Origin: Dama dama
Taxonomy: Eukaryota > Chordata > Mammalia > Artiodactyla > Cervidae
Direction: 5' to 3'
Length of the DNA: 64,000 nt
NCBI RefSeq assembly: GCF_033118175.1
Contig: NC_083685.1
Coordinates: forward strand, 129,204,501 to 129,268,500
The notes beneath the pieces are model-generated. The model did no database searches and was not told the DNA's origin. It saw only the letters and a list, made by a program, of their open reading frames with translations. Position numbers and translations under genes: made by a program. Within the stretch, counting starts at the first letter, position 1, and every line of letters starts with the position of its first letter. Shown here in pieces: positions 45,349-56,674 of the stretch.

Positions 45349-45556
45349 GTGTGTGTGTGCGTGCGTGTGCTCAGTCGTGTCCAACTCTTTGCGACCCCGT
45401 GGGCTGCAGTCCGCCAGGCTCCTCTGTCCCCGGAATTCTCCAGGCAAGAATACTGCAATGTGCTGCCATTTCCTCCTCCAGGGGATCTTCCAGACCCAGG
45501 GGTCGAACCCACATCTCTAGCACTGGCAGGTGGATTCACTGCTGAGTCCCCATGGT
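45349..45556 (-). mobile_element. Bov-tA SINE
   Basis: Antisense, preceded by a (TG)n-like tract (about 45349-45368). Body and head are clear; the head is worn at GCTGAGTCCCCATGGTACT. Confidence 0.94.
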
Positions 45557-45885
45557 ACTAGGCGACTTTTCTTGACACTCTTGTTCTTTATTTTGTATGA
45601 CTGTGATTTTTCTCCCTTGAGAGTGGCAGTGTTAGAAACATTGCTCTTTTGGTGTTAGGTCAACTTCCCTTGGCTGATCCCAAGGGCTTAATTTACGGTT
45701 TACGGTTTACAGGAATTGAATGACAATTATTTGCCAGATAAGTAAAATACATAGAAAATGCATGTGTTACTTCTTGTCATTAAACATGGTTGATACCTTC
45801 CTCTACTCCTAGAATTTACCTTTATTCCTCAAAGACCATTTACTGTAAACAACTGAATTATGGTCTGAGGTTTTATTTCTGATGC
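45557..45885. other. No recognisable gene or repeat
   Basis: A short 7-base tandem (TTTACGG, about 2.7 units, 45692-45710). Otherwise unassigned. Confidence 0.4.
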
Positions 45886-45899
45886 AAGAAACATGATCT

Positions 45900-45919
45900 A
45901 AAAAAAAAAAAAAGAAAGA
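45900..45919 (+). mobile_element. Probable tail-only retroposition
   Basis: A 20-base A-rich segment (A14 then GAAAGA) lies exactly between two perfect 14-base direct repeats AAGAAACATGATCT (45886-45899 and 45920-45933). Nothing else is inserted. This is what L1-type target-primed insertion would leave if only the poly(A) end was copied. Confidence 0.6.
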
Positions 45920-46270
45920 AAGAAACATGATCTGCCTTTGCCCAAGGCAAGCTGGAAGTTCCCTAAAGCCTCTGATAAGCAGACAATTGGCTGACTATCT
46001 CCAGTTCCTGACCTGGAAGGCAGATTTCCTGTGGTTATGGTTGATCAATGATCCCAGCAAGATTGAATCTACCTTCCCAAAATGGGAACAGGCTTAATAA
46101 CATGGTTGACTGTCTTTTTTCCAGTTCTCTCTCTTCCATCTGTGCTCCTGGGGTTACCCAGCAAATAGAAAACCTTTGTCTTGGAAATATTCTTGAAAAA
46201 CTCTAACCTAAGATGCATCGGAGAAGGGAATGGCAAACCACATCAGTATTCTTGCCTTGAGAACCCCATG

Positions 46271-48692
46271 AACAGTATGAAAAGGCAAGAAGAGAGGACA
46301 CTGAAAGATGAACTCCCCAATAGAGTAGGTGCCCAATATGCTACTGGAGATGAGTGGAGAAATAACTCCAGAAAGAATGAAGAGATAGAACCAAAGCAAA
46401 AACAACACCCAGCTGTGGATGTGACTGGTGATGGAAGCAAGGTCCGATGCTGTAAAGACCAATATTGCATAGGAACCTGGAATGTTAGGTCCATGAATCA
46501 AGGCAAATTGGAAGTGGTCAAACAGGAGATGACAAGAGTGAACATTGACATTCTAGGAATCAGCAAACTAAGATGGACTGGAATGGGTGAATTTGACTCA
46601 GATGACCATTATATCCACTACTGTGGGCAGGAATCCCTTAGAAGACATAGAGTAGCCATCACAGTCAACAAAAGAGTCCGAAATGCAGTACTTGGATGCA
46701 ATCTCAAAAATGACAGAATGATCTCTGTTTCCAAGGCAAACCATTCAATATCACGGTAATCTAAGTCTATGCCCTGACCAGTAAATGCTGAAGAAGCTAA
46801 AGTTGAACGGTTCTATGAAGATCTACAAGACCTTTTAGAACTAACACCCAAAAAAGATGTCCTTTTCATGATAGGGGACTGGAATGCAAAAGTAGGAGGT
46901 CAAGAAACACCTGGAGTAACAGAATACGGAATGAAGCAGGGCAAAGGCTAATAGAGTTTTGCCAAGAGAATGCACTGGTCATAGCAAACACCCTCTTCCA
47001 ACAACACAAGAGAAGACTCTACACATGGGCATCACCAGATGGTCAACACCAAAGTCAGATTGATTATATTCTTTGCAGCCAAAGATGGAGAAGCTCTATA
47101 TAGTCAGCAAAAACAAGACCGGGAATTCACTGCAGCTCAGATCATGAACTCCTTATTGCCAAATTCAGACTTAAATTGAAGAAAGTGTGGAAAACCACTA
47201 GACCATTCATGTATGACCTAAACCAAATCCCTTGTGACTATACAGTGGAAGTGAGAAATAGATTTAAGGAACTAGATCTCATAGACAGAGTGCCTGAAGA
47301 ACTATGGATGGAAGTTTGTGACATTGTACAGGAGACAGGGATCAAGAACATCCCCAAGAAAAAGAAATGCGAAAAAGAAAAAAATGGCTGTCTGAGGAGG
47401 CCTTACAAATAGCTATGAAAAGAAGTGGAAAGCAAAAGAGAAAAGGAAAGATATACCAATTTGAATGCAGAGTTCCAAAGAATAGCAAGGAGAGATAAGA
47501 AAGCCATCCTCAGTGATCAGTGCAAAGAAATAGAGGAAAACAATAGAATGGGAAAGACTAAAGATCTCTTCAAGAAAATTAGAGATACAAAGGAAACATT
47601 TCATGCAAAGACGGTCACAATAAAGGACAGAAATGGTATGGACCTAAAAGAAACAGAAGATATTAAGAAGAGGTGGCAAGAATACACAGAAGAACTATAT
47701 AGAAAAGATCTTCATAACCCAGATAATCAGGCTGGTGTGATCACTCACCTAGAGCCAGACATCCTGGAATATGCAAAGTCAAGTGGGCCTTAGGAGGCAT
47801 GACTATGAACAAAGCTAGTGGAGGTGATGGAATTCCAGTTGAGCTATTTCAAATCCTGAAAGATGATGCTGTGAAAGTGCTGCACTCAATATGCCAGAAA
47901 ATTTAGGAAAAGGTCAGTTCTTCATTCCAATCCCAAAGAAAGGCAATGCCAAAGAATGCTCCAACTACTGAACAACTGCACTCATCTCACACGCTAGTAA
48001 ACCTCAAAATTCTCCACGCCAGGCTTCAACAATACATGAACTGTGAGCTTCCAGATGTTCAAGTTGGATTTAGAAAAGGCAGAGGAACCAGAGATCAAAT
48101 TGCCAACATTCACTGGATCATCAAAAAAGCAAGAGAGTTCCAGAAAAACATCTATTTCTGCTTTATTGACTATGCCAAAGTCTTTGACTGTGTGAATCCC
48201 AACAAACTGTGGAAAATTCTTAAAGAGATGGGAATACCAGACCACCTGACCCGGCTCTTGAGAAACCAGTATGCAGGTCAGAAAGCAACAGTTAGAGCTG
48301 GACATGGAACAACAGACTGGTTCCAAATAGGAAAAGGAGTGCGTCAAGGCTGTATATAGTCACCCTGCTTATTTAACTTATATGCAGAGGACATCACGAG
48401 AAACGCTGGGCTGCATGAAGCACACACTGGAATCAAGATTGCCAGGAGAAATATCAATAACCTCAGACAAGCAGATGACACCTCCCTTATGGCAGAAAGA
48501 AGAGAAGAACTAAAGAGCCTCTTGATGAAAGTGAAAGAGAAGAATGAAAAAGTTCACTTAAAGCTCAACATTCAAAAAACTAAGATCATGGCATCTGGTC
48601 CCATCACTTCATGGGAAATAGATGGCGAAACAGTGGAAACAGTGACAGACTTTACTTTTGGGGGCTCCAAAATCACTGCAGATGGTGATTGA
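46271..48692 (+). pseudogene. Decayed BovB endonuclease/reverse transcriptase
   Basis: Endonuclease-domain motifs: GTWNVRSMNQGKLEVVKQEM from 46472, LGISKLRWTG, GDWNAKVG near 46874, and SPDG then QIDYI near 47030-47070. The linker follows (MGKTKDLFKKIRD, DRNGMDLKETEDIKKRWQEY, 47548-47687), then the RT domain with FIPIPKKGNA and KAREFQKNIYFCFIDYAKVF (48132-48191). Damage: a frameshift near 46728 and an in-frame stop just past 46759, further stops at 47791 and near 47968, and TAG at 48357-48359 after GKGVRQGCI. The YADD box reads QADD at 48468-48479. It cannot encode a working enzyme. Confidence 0.93.
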
Positions 48693-48726
48693 AGCCATGA
48701 AATTAAAAGACACTTACTCCTTGGAA

Positions 48727-49002
48727 CGGAGAAGGCAATGGCAGCCCACTCCAGCACTCTTGCCTGGAGAATCCCATGGAGGGAGGAGCCTGGTGGGCTG
48801 CAGTTCATGGGGTCGCAAAGAGTCCGACTTGACTGAGTGACTTCACTTTCACTTTTCACTTTCATGCATTGGAGAAGGAAATGGCAACCCACTCCAGTGT
48901 TCTTGCCTGGAGAATCCCAGGGATGGGGGAGCCTGGTGGGCTGCCGTCTATGGGGTCGCACAGAGTTGGACACGACTGAAGCGACTTAGCAGCAGCAGCA
49001 GC
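48727..49002 (+). mobile_element. Bov-A2 SINE nested in BovB
   Basis: Two Bov-A bodies in tandem, linker TTCACTTTCACTTTTCACTT, and an (AGC)n end. Perfect TSD ACTCCTTGGAA (48716-48726 and 49003-49013) made of BovB sequence. It postdates the BovB. Confidence 0.96.
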
Positions 49003-49659
49003 ACTCCTTGGAAGAAAAGTTATGACCAACCTAGACAGACATATTAAAAAGCAGAGACATTACTTTGCCAACAAAGGTCCATCTAGTCAAAGCTATGGTA
49101 TTTCCAGTGGTCATGTATGGATGTGAGAGTTGGGCCATAAAGAAAGCTGAGTGCCAAATAATTGATGCTTTTGAACTGTGGTGTTGGAGAAGACTCTTGA
49201 GAGTTCCTTGGACTGCAAGGAGTTCCAACCAGTCCATCCTAAAGGAGATCAGTCCTGGGTGTTCATTAGAAGGACTGATGCTGAAGCTGAAACTTCAGTA
49301 CTTTGGCCCCCTGATGTGAAGAGTTGACTCATTGGAAATGACCCTGATGCTGGGAGCGATTGGGGGCAGGAGGAGAAGAGGACGACAGAGGATGAGATGG
49401 GTGGATGGCATCACCAACTCAATGGACATGAGTTTGAGTAAACTCTGGGAGTTGGTGATGGACAGGGAGGCCTGGTGTGCTCCGATTCATGGGGTCGCAA
49501 AGAGTCGGACACGACTGAGCCACTGAACTGAACTGAGCTGAATAGACAAGCAGAAGGTGTAAGTAAGAATATTTTGCTTAAATTGGTATTTTCCAGGATA
49601 AAGCATGGAAAAGAGGGATTAGTCCATTTTATAAAGTGTACCCTATTGTGATGGTGATG

Positions 49660-49743
49660 ATTTAGTTGCTCAGTTGTGTCCAACTCTTGCGACCCCATGG
49701 ACTGTCGCCCGCCAGGCCCCTGTATCCATGGGAATCTCCAGTC
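49660..49743 (-). mobile_element. Bov-tA/Bov-A fragment
   Basis: Antisense body only: GTTGCTCAGTTGTGTCCAAC, ACTGTCGCCCGCCAGGCCCC, ATGGGAATCTCCAG. It stops abruptly at CTTGCAGG. Confidence 0.85.
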
Positions 49744-50312
49744 TTGCAGGTGATGTTTATGTTACATTCAATGTTATAAGGAAATCTTCTAATGGAAATA
49801 GCCACCAGGTCACACATATGGCTTTCTCTTTTTCTGTGTTCTCTTTCACTGACAGCTTCAGTTCATTTAAAATAAGCCTGGGAAAGGTTAGTTGTTGTTG
49901 ATGTTGTTATTTTTTATACTAAAAAAACTCCTATCAATCATAGTGCTAACCTTAGAGGTTAAAATGGAGTATTTTGAAATGATTTTTTTTTCCCTAAGCA
50001 GGCAAAGGCCACTGGAGCCAGTAAGGCTCAAGTTTGCAAACAGTATAAATAAAATCCAACATTATCTCAATATCAAGGGTCCGTAAATCCTTCCTAGAGT
50101 CATACTAGCACATTTTCTTTATTCTTCCATTTTTTTCCCCCTGTTTCCTCTTAAAATAATGTCTACAACTTGCCCCTGGTACTGACATAGAATTTTCTTT
50201 GTATGGAAAAAAAAAAATCAACGTGTATGTTTTCTCTATGTCTATGAGTTATTTCCTTATCATGCTTTCCCCCTTCTGACGTCTATAAGTACTCTTTAGA
50301 TTTAAGTCTCAC
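49744..50312. other. No recognisable gene or repeat
   Basis: AT-rich and unassigned, with T- and A-runs (49983-49990, 50206-50216). Confidence 0.45.
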
Positions 50313-50324
50313 CATCCTTCCTCC

Positions 50325-51431
50325 TCTGATGGATCACAGAAAAAGCAGAGAATTCCAGAAAAACATCTGCCTCATCGATTACACTAAAACCTTTGACTGT
50401 GTAGATTATAACAATCTGTGGAAAATTCTTTAAGAAATGGGAATGCCAGACCAGATTACCTGCCTCTTGCGAAGCCTTATGCAGGTCTAGAAGCAACAGT
50501 TACAACTGGACATGGAACAAAAGGTTCCAAATTGGGAAAGGAGTACAACAAGTCTATATATTGTCTCCCTGCTTATTCAACTTATATGCAGACTACATCA
50601 TGCGAAATGCCAGGCTGGATGACTCACAAGCCAGAATCAAGATTGCTGGGAAGAATATGAATAACTCCAGATATGCAGATGACACCACACTTATGGCAGA
50701 AAGCAAAGAGGAATTAAGGAGCCTTTTGATGAAAGTGAAAGAGGAGAGTGAAAAAGTTGGCTTAAAACTCAACATTCAGAAAACTAAGATCATGTCATTC
50801 AGTCCCATCACTTCAAGGCAAATAGATGGGAAAACAATGGAAACAGTGAGAGACTTTATTTTCTTGGGTTCCAAAATCACTGCAGATGGTGACTGCAGCC
50901 ATGAAATCAAGAGACGCTTACTCCTTGAAAGAAAAGCTATGACAAACCTAGATAGTGTATTAAAAAGCTATATTACTTTGCCTACAAATATCCATATAGT
51001 TAAAGTTATGGTTTTCCAGTAGTCATGTATGGATATGAAAGCTGGACCATGAAGAAGGCTGAGCACCAAAAATTGATGCTTTTGAACTGTGGTGCTAGAG
51101 AAGACTCCTGAGAGACCCTTGGACTGCAAGGAGATCCAAGCAGTCCATCCTAAAGGAAATCAACCCTGAACATTGATTGGAAGGACTGACGCCGAAGCTG
51201 AAGTTACAAGACTTTGGCCCTGTGATGCAAAGAGCCAACTCACTGGAAAAGACTGATGCTGGGAAAGATTGAAAGGAGGAGAAGGGGACAACAGAGGATG
51301 AGATGGCTGTATGGCATCACTGACTCAATGGACATGAGTCTGAGCAAACTACAGGAGATCGTGAAGGACGGGGAAGCCTGGCGTGCTGTGGTCCATGGGG
51401 TCAGAAAGAGTCAGACACGACTGAACAACAA
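50325..51431 (+). mobile_element. BovB LINE, 1.1-kb 5'-truncated copy
   Basis: Begins within the RT-coding part and ends ACTGAACAACAA. Perfect 12-bp TSD CATCCTTCCTCC (50313-50324 and 51432-51443). Confidence 0.95.
50340..51022 (+). pseudogene. BovB reverse-transcriptase remnant with intact YADD
   Basis: A frame from 50561 reads SPCLFNLYADYIMRNARLDD, then the YADD box (50672-50683) and KLNIQKTKIM, ending after VKVMVFQ at 51022. The preceding palm region (KTFDCVDYNNLWKIL-like, 50387-50431) lies in another frame. The N-terminal RT fingers and endonuclease are absent. Confidence 0.9.
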
Positions 51432-51518
51432 CATCCTTCCTCCATTGTGATCTCATGTGTTACCTCAGACTCACCCAGGAAAGTGGCTAGAGAAAGAACC
51501 TGCTCTAGACGTTCAGTG

Positions 51519-51708
51519 ATTTTTCTAAATTTTTTTTTTTCTTTTTCCATTTGTAAAGTCTTTGTTGAATTTGTTACACTATTGCTTCTTGTTTGTTTGT
51601 TTGTTTTCTGGCCTTAAGGCATGACTTAACTCCCTGACTAGGGATCAAACCTGCATCCCTTGTATTGGAAGGTGATGTCTTAACCAATGGACCACCAGGG
51701 AAGTCCTC
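51519..51708 (-). mobile_element. CHR-type tRNA SINE
   Basis: Antisense with a T-rich left end, AAGTCTTTGTTGAATTTGTT, (GTTT)n, and the head end GACCACCAGGGAAGTCC. TSD AGACGTTCAGTG (51507-51518) / AGACTTTCAGTG (51709-51720). Confidence 0.94.
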
Positions 51709-51772
51709 AGACTTTCAGTGTTAACGTCAGTTTCCAAAGCTTTATTCAGACGCTGCCTTAGAAGTTAATGTG

Positions 51773-52009
51773 CTATTCTGCATGGCTATATTTAAAATGG
51801 ATAATAACAAGGGCCTGCTGTGGAACACAGGGAACTCTGCTCAGGGTTCTGGGCAGCCTGGATGGGAGGGGAGTTTGGGGGAGATGGACACACGTGTGTG
51901 TATGGCTGAGTCCCTTCATTGTCCACCTGAAACTACTACAACACTGTTAACCAGCTATTCCCCAATACCAAATAAAAAGTTCAAAATAAATAAAATGCTC
52001 ATTTAAAAG
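51773..52009 (+). mobile_element. Bovine-type L1 3' end
   Basis: GTGGAACACAGGGAACTCTG, GGCTGAGTCCCTTCATTGTC, CACTGTTAACCAGCTATTCC and AATACCAAATAAAAAGTTC. Perfect 10-bp TSD AGTTAATGTG (51763-51772 and 52010-52019). Confidence 0.92.
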
Positions 52010-52076
52010 AGTTAATGTGATGTACTAAAACTCACTTAGGTTATTTAATCCTTACAGTGTTAAAAACTCTCATCTC

Positions 52077-52172
52077 TAGGGGTCCAGAGGTATCTACCCA
52101 GGGACCAATTCCAGGTCTCTGCATCTCCTGCATTGCAGGTGGGTTCTTTACTGCTGAGCCACTGGGGAAGCT
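52077..52172 (-). mobile_element. Bov-tA head fragment
   Basis: Antisense tRNA-like portion only: CTCCTGCATTGCAGGTGGGT then ACTGCTGAGCCACTGGGGAA. Confidence 0.85.
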
Positions 52173-53374
52173 CATGAAACCAAGTATTTACTTACAAAAA
52201 TTAGTTGCATTCATGGAGAAAAAATTCACATTTTATAAACTTGACATAAAATGTTACTAGTTATTTACTTGAGAGAAGAAAACCAAACCAAAAAGATCTC
52301 ATTATCATAATGCCACCCACATAACAAATTATCAGATAGAACTATTAGTAGATAGATAAACACACCACTCAAAATGGTATAGACTTCATGATGCAAAGGT
52401 CAGTGGGGAGTAGGTGAGTAACTGAGGTGAGCAGACCAGTAAGATCACCCAAAACAAAAACAGAGAAAAATTTCTCCAGCCCTGCCAGTGGAATGGCACT
52501 AGTCTTAATATAGCACAAAGTCCTCCAAATCTTAAAAGATAATCCAAAATAAACAGAAAATAGTATCAGTGAGTCATTTTCATGAATTGGCTCTCTGGAT
52601 TGTATGCTTTCCAGAAATGCCACGATCTCATTTATACTTTCACTCACCCATCACAGGATGAACAGGGTTTCCAACAAGCCTTTGCTTTAGAGATCCCGAA
52701 TTTTAAAAATGAAGCTATTTGGGAGTTTAATATACAAGTATTTTTTTTTTTACTAATAATACCCTAGAATGGACAGCATCAAAATTCTGATGATTATAGA
52801 ACTGTATCTCAAATAATCATCTTATAACCTTTATATCCAGTTTGGCTTAATTCTAAGGGGAACAGGTCAGATGATATTAAGCAGATTAGATAGTATGTGT
52901 CTATTCGCCCATCTTTCAATAACGTAGGAAAATGCTGAGAGAAGCTCATCTCTGTGAAGGTAGTAACCGAGTTCTTGTGACCTCTCTCCTTCCCCTGTCA
53001 CTCCAGGGAACAATCTTCATTATCCCAAATCCTTCATCTTTCTCTGGATTCAACAACACCATTAAAACTCTGTTCTGAGCCTCCCAAGTTTTGAGTGGCT
53101 GTTTCATCTATAGCTACATGGATGTCTATTCATCTGTAGCACGGCTGGATTTCCAAAGCACTGACCTTCCTCCTGATTTGCAGTCCTCTATGCCCCCCTA
53201 TTCCATGCAACATCAGATGTCCTTGCATCTTTTTAAAGCCTATCCACAATCGGAACTCCCTCCTCTTCCTCTGATTTTGTACTGCCTGAGTGTTCTGGCC
53301 TTTTGTAAAGATCATTCTGTAAACCTCACCGAATGCCAGGTAATAATCAAGTGCATAGACGAGCAATCAGATTT
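52173..53374. other. No recognisable gene; unassigned
   Basis: Holds a 101-codon plus-strand frame (53091-53396) in C/T-rich sequence and a T13 run (52740-52752). No domain or codon-bias support. Confidence 0.45.
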
Positions 53375-53620
53375 AGCAGTCAGTACAATACCGTGATCAG
53401 AAAATGAGATGGGCATGTTTCAGTGAAGGTCTGGTTCTGCATCTTCCTAGCTGTGTGACCTCAAGCCTGCTACTTCTTCTCTCTAAAATTGAGCTTCTTC
53501 AAAGTTAAAGCAAGGTTAACGGTAGTGACCATTTTCAAGATTAATGGTGAGAGAGAGAAAACCCATGCAAAGAATTTAGCGTAGTTCAGGCACATAATAT
53601 ACCCTTATTGTCTTAGTAGT
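53375..53620 (+). mobile_element. MIR relic
   Basis: TTCCTAGCTGTGTGACCTCA, CTACTTCTTCTCTCTAAAAT, GCAAAGAATTTAGCGTAGTT and CAGGCACATAATATACCC are MIR core landmarks in order. Confidence 0.75.
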
Positions 53621-53651
53621 TATGTAGTGTTTAAAAGTCATAGAAATACTG

Positions 53652-53727
53652 TCACTGTTCAGTCGCTCAGTGATGTCAGATGTCCTTCACTATATCCCAG
53701 AGTTTGCTCAAACTCATGTCCATTGAG
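53652..53727 (-). mobile_element. BovB LINE 3'-end fragment
   Basis: CAGTCGCTCAGTGATGTCAG then TCCTTCACTATATCCCAGAG and CAAACTCATGTCCATTGA. Antisense, with the middle of the terminus deleted. Confidence 0.82.
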
Positions 53728-54577
53728 AAATACTGGGAAATGGTAACCTTATCTTCATCAGCAACTTCAACTTAAAATCTATTAAGCATCTCTATGTACT
53801 AATCATGTGTAATGTATAAAGAAAATATGTAGATTTGGCCCATGTGTTTGCAATAGTAGACATTTCCTGCAACTAAAGATAAATAATCCAAGATTCCTTT
53901 TCTGTGTCACATGTACCTAAAGCTGCTAAAAGTCAGAGCAATTTTGTTTTTGAATATTCAATCAATTCACTAACAAGATATTCATGAGCTGACCTTCTCA
54001 GGGATCGTGGAAATTCAACAAGCACAACTGGGAAAAGAACAAGTTTGACATCTACAACGTGTTTATGCTTGCTAATTTTCAGCAATATTTTTGAAGAACA
54101 TTGTATCTACAGCGTCACTTTCAGTAACCAAATCCAACCTAGAGAGGTGTTTAGGTTTTTTAAATGAGAGGCAAAGCACTGCCAACTTGTAATGTTTGAG
54201 TTGGAAAAGGTTTGTTACTATTTGTTCTACTTTGGGTGAAACAGAAAGAATATCCTGCTAAGGAGCCTTGCTGTCCCTTATTATGGATACAATTAGTAAG
54301 GCAGCATAAATACTGTTGATATTTAAATGGCTATTTTAAAGTATAGTCAATAATCATTAATAGTAGTGCCGATTCAGGCTTTCTTTTGCATCAGTTGTAT
54401 ATTTTCTTGTTAATACTTCCCCAATAAAAACATATTCTCCAAAAAGTATCTAGATATGCTATGGCCTAAAAGAAAAAAAATTTGAAAAGTAATGATAACA
54501 TTTCTCCCAGTTAAATCAGAGTTGCTTTAATATTTTAGGTGGTAAACAATGGGAGTTGGCGCTATTAAACTAGAACT
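53728..54577. other. No recognisable gene or repeat
   Basis: AT-rich and unassigned, without ruminant insertions. Confidence 0.45.
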
Positions 54578-54589
54578 AGTCTGCATTAA

Positions 54590-54803
54590 GACAAGAACTG
54601 ACTCATTTGAAAAGACCCTGATGCTGGGAAGGATTGAAGGCGGGACAGAAGGGGATGACAGAGGACGAAATGGTTGGATGGCATCACCGACTCAACGGAC
54701 ATGAGTTTGAGTAAGCTCCGGGAGTTGGTGATGGACAGGGAGGCCTGGCGTGCTGCAGTCCATGGGGTTGGACATGACTGAGTGGCTGAACTGAACTGAA
54801 CTG
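54590..54803 (+). mobile_element. BovB LINE, 214-bp 3'-end insertion
   Basis: GAACTGACTCATTTGAAAAG through GGCGTGCTGCAGTCCATGGG to ACTGAACTGAACTG. TSD AGTCTGCATTAA (54578-54589) / AGTCTGCGTTAA (54804-54815). The single difference looks like CpG decay. The head of the body matches 17440-17648 closely. Confidence 0.93.
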
Positions 54804-55029
54804 AGTCTGCGTTAAACTATGGAAAGAGCTTTCTGTTCTCTAGAATCACCTTGGAATTTCTATTGTTCATGGAGACATTTATGCACATAAACATTTTCAA
54901 AGAACTATGAAGTGCTATTAGTTTATACATGGCCACTGCTTTCTGATCTGTCCATACATCCAATCCAGCACCCATTCATTCATTCCTGTTGGCTGCCCCA
55001 GCCCTCCTTCGTGCCACGTGGACCAGCTG

Positions 55030-55172
55030 TGGAGAGTGGGTTCAGTAGCTGGAGTGTGTGGGCTTAGTCACCTCGCAGCACACGGGATCGTAGTTCCCTG
55101 ACCAGGGACTGAATCTGCATCCCCCGCGTTGGAAGGTGGATTCTTAGCCACTGGACCACCGGGGAAGTCTCT
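55030..55172 (-). mobile_element. CHR-type tRNA SINE
   Basis: Antisense: CGGGATCGTAGTTCCCTGAC, TCTGCATCCCCCGCGTTGGA and the head end GGACCACCGGGGAAGTC. The left part is worn. Confidence 0.8.
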
Positions 55173-56664
55173 CTTCATCCTTTTAAAAGGTGCCATGCTT
55201 CTATAACTTGTTACCTGGGTCCACATCCATCTTTATGTAGTGGGATCTTGGCTCTGCCATTGCATGCCAGTTTCTTATCCAGTTTACTTAAGGTATTTAC
55301 TGAATTTTAAGCCCCAACTATTAGCTGCCCATTTCTCAACACTATTGACATCAGGTTATTAAAATTTCTGGCAAGTATCTCTATTTGTCAAGTTAATAAT
55401 ATGAAAACAGAATAATGACTGTCATCTTTAAGGTAGAAAAAAAAATAAGCCATTTCCCTTTGGTCACATATGAACTTCCGATCACCCCAATGTCCTTTCC
55501 CAAATATAACCAGTGCCTCCTGCTAATTGAGGGGGCCCCGAGTGATGACTGTGAGGTCACAGCCTGGTTGCTTCCTGTTTGTAAATACACAGATTGGACT
55601 CTAATTGGACTCAAGGGGAAATATTGCCCAGGGAGTGTGTTTGGAACCCACGGAGGTGCTTTGGCAATTCAAGGCTACGCAGAGAGAGAGGTTGGCACGG
55701 TTGTGTACGTGGTCAGTCTCTCTCTGTTTCCCTCCAAAGCTTTATGAAATAAATGAAACCCCAATAAAGAATACAGATGGCAGGGTGATTTCAATTACAT
55801 GACTCAGGTATAAACGAGATGAATTACTAGGGCACCTGTTTCATTATGCCTGAGACAAAAACTCCCGAGTGCTATTAGAGTGCATTTGCTTTCATTGTCA
55901 TCGAGTGAACATGATCGGTTTGGTACTGGCCTTTGTACAAAACTTTCCCCTGGTCTTGCTGCTTAATCATTTTGGTATATCACATTTCAAGGGACATTCG
56001 GCTACCATGCTGGAACCCTGACAACGGTCCCTAAGCAAAGATCAGAACATGTTCTCCAAACTCCTTTTTTCACTCTGCTAATTAAAGAGAATTATAATTA
56101 CCTTCTGCTATCATGCATACAACCCACCAAAGTTGAGAGCATTAAACCTCTCCTGTAATTATACGGACTTCAAAGACCAACGCCTCTCTGGTAATAAGCG
56201 GTTTTGTAACTCCAAGATGCATGCTCCAAAGGACAGAAAAGGAATGAATACATTTCGTTACATATTATGCTTTTAACTTACGGATAAAAAATAGAATGTT
56301 GCTGTAAATGGCCATCAAATTTCATTACGTAGATGCAATAAGGAATCCTTTAACAATTCCTGCCTGCCCACCACATATAAAGCATATAGGTTTGTCACAT
56401 ATCACAAATGATGCATAGTGGCACCAAAAATCACTCAAATATTAAAAGTCTCCCTAGAATACATTAAACCTCAATATATATCTGCTTCTCCAGATATCTA
56501 ATACTGTTGAATTTTATAAGTAATTTGTCTGATGTATTTTGACTTCCCCAAAGCATTAGTAGCAAAATTACAAATTAAGTCTCACTTATTTGGATCTTGC
56601 TAATTAAGAAATTATGAAAATTCAGAAAGGTGAGGTTAATATTTACCTTTGTACTCTATGTGGA
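55173..56664. other. Repeat-free interval, candidate conserved noncoding DNA
   Basis: 1.5 kb without any repeat I can recognise. The part from 55800 to 56600 is AT-rich and holds clustered homeodomain-like cores (CTAATTAAAG, TATAATTACC, TGTAATTATAC at about 56077-56163). No exon evidence. A 110-codon frame (55415-55747) has no recognisable domain. Confidence 0.35.
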
Positions 56665-56674
56665 GGGAACATTT

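Larger units (their letters stand above)
46207..49543 (+). mobile_element. BovB LINE, near full length, split by Bov-A2
   Basis: Starts with the BovB 5' region (CGGAGAAGGGAATGGCAAAC) and ends with ACTGAACTGAACTGAGCTGA. About 3.06 kb remain once the 276-bp Bov-A2 at 48727-49002 is removed, close to the ~3.2 kb I recall for complete BovB. It covers the endonuclease, RT and C-terminal regions in order. I could not find a clear TSD. Confidence 0.95.

Noticed and set aside
45692..45710. TTTACGG tandem, telomere-like at first sight
   Set aside because: Fewer than three units, and not the vertebrate telomere unit TTAGGG.
53091..53396. 101-codon plus-strand open frame
   Set aside because: No domain, no splice context, C/T-rich sequence with low-complexity codon use, and its end overlaps a MIR relic.
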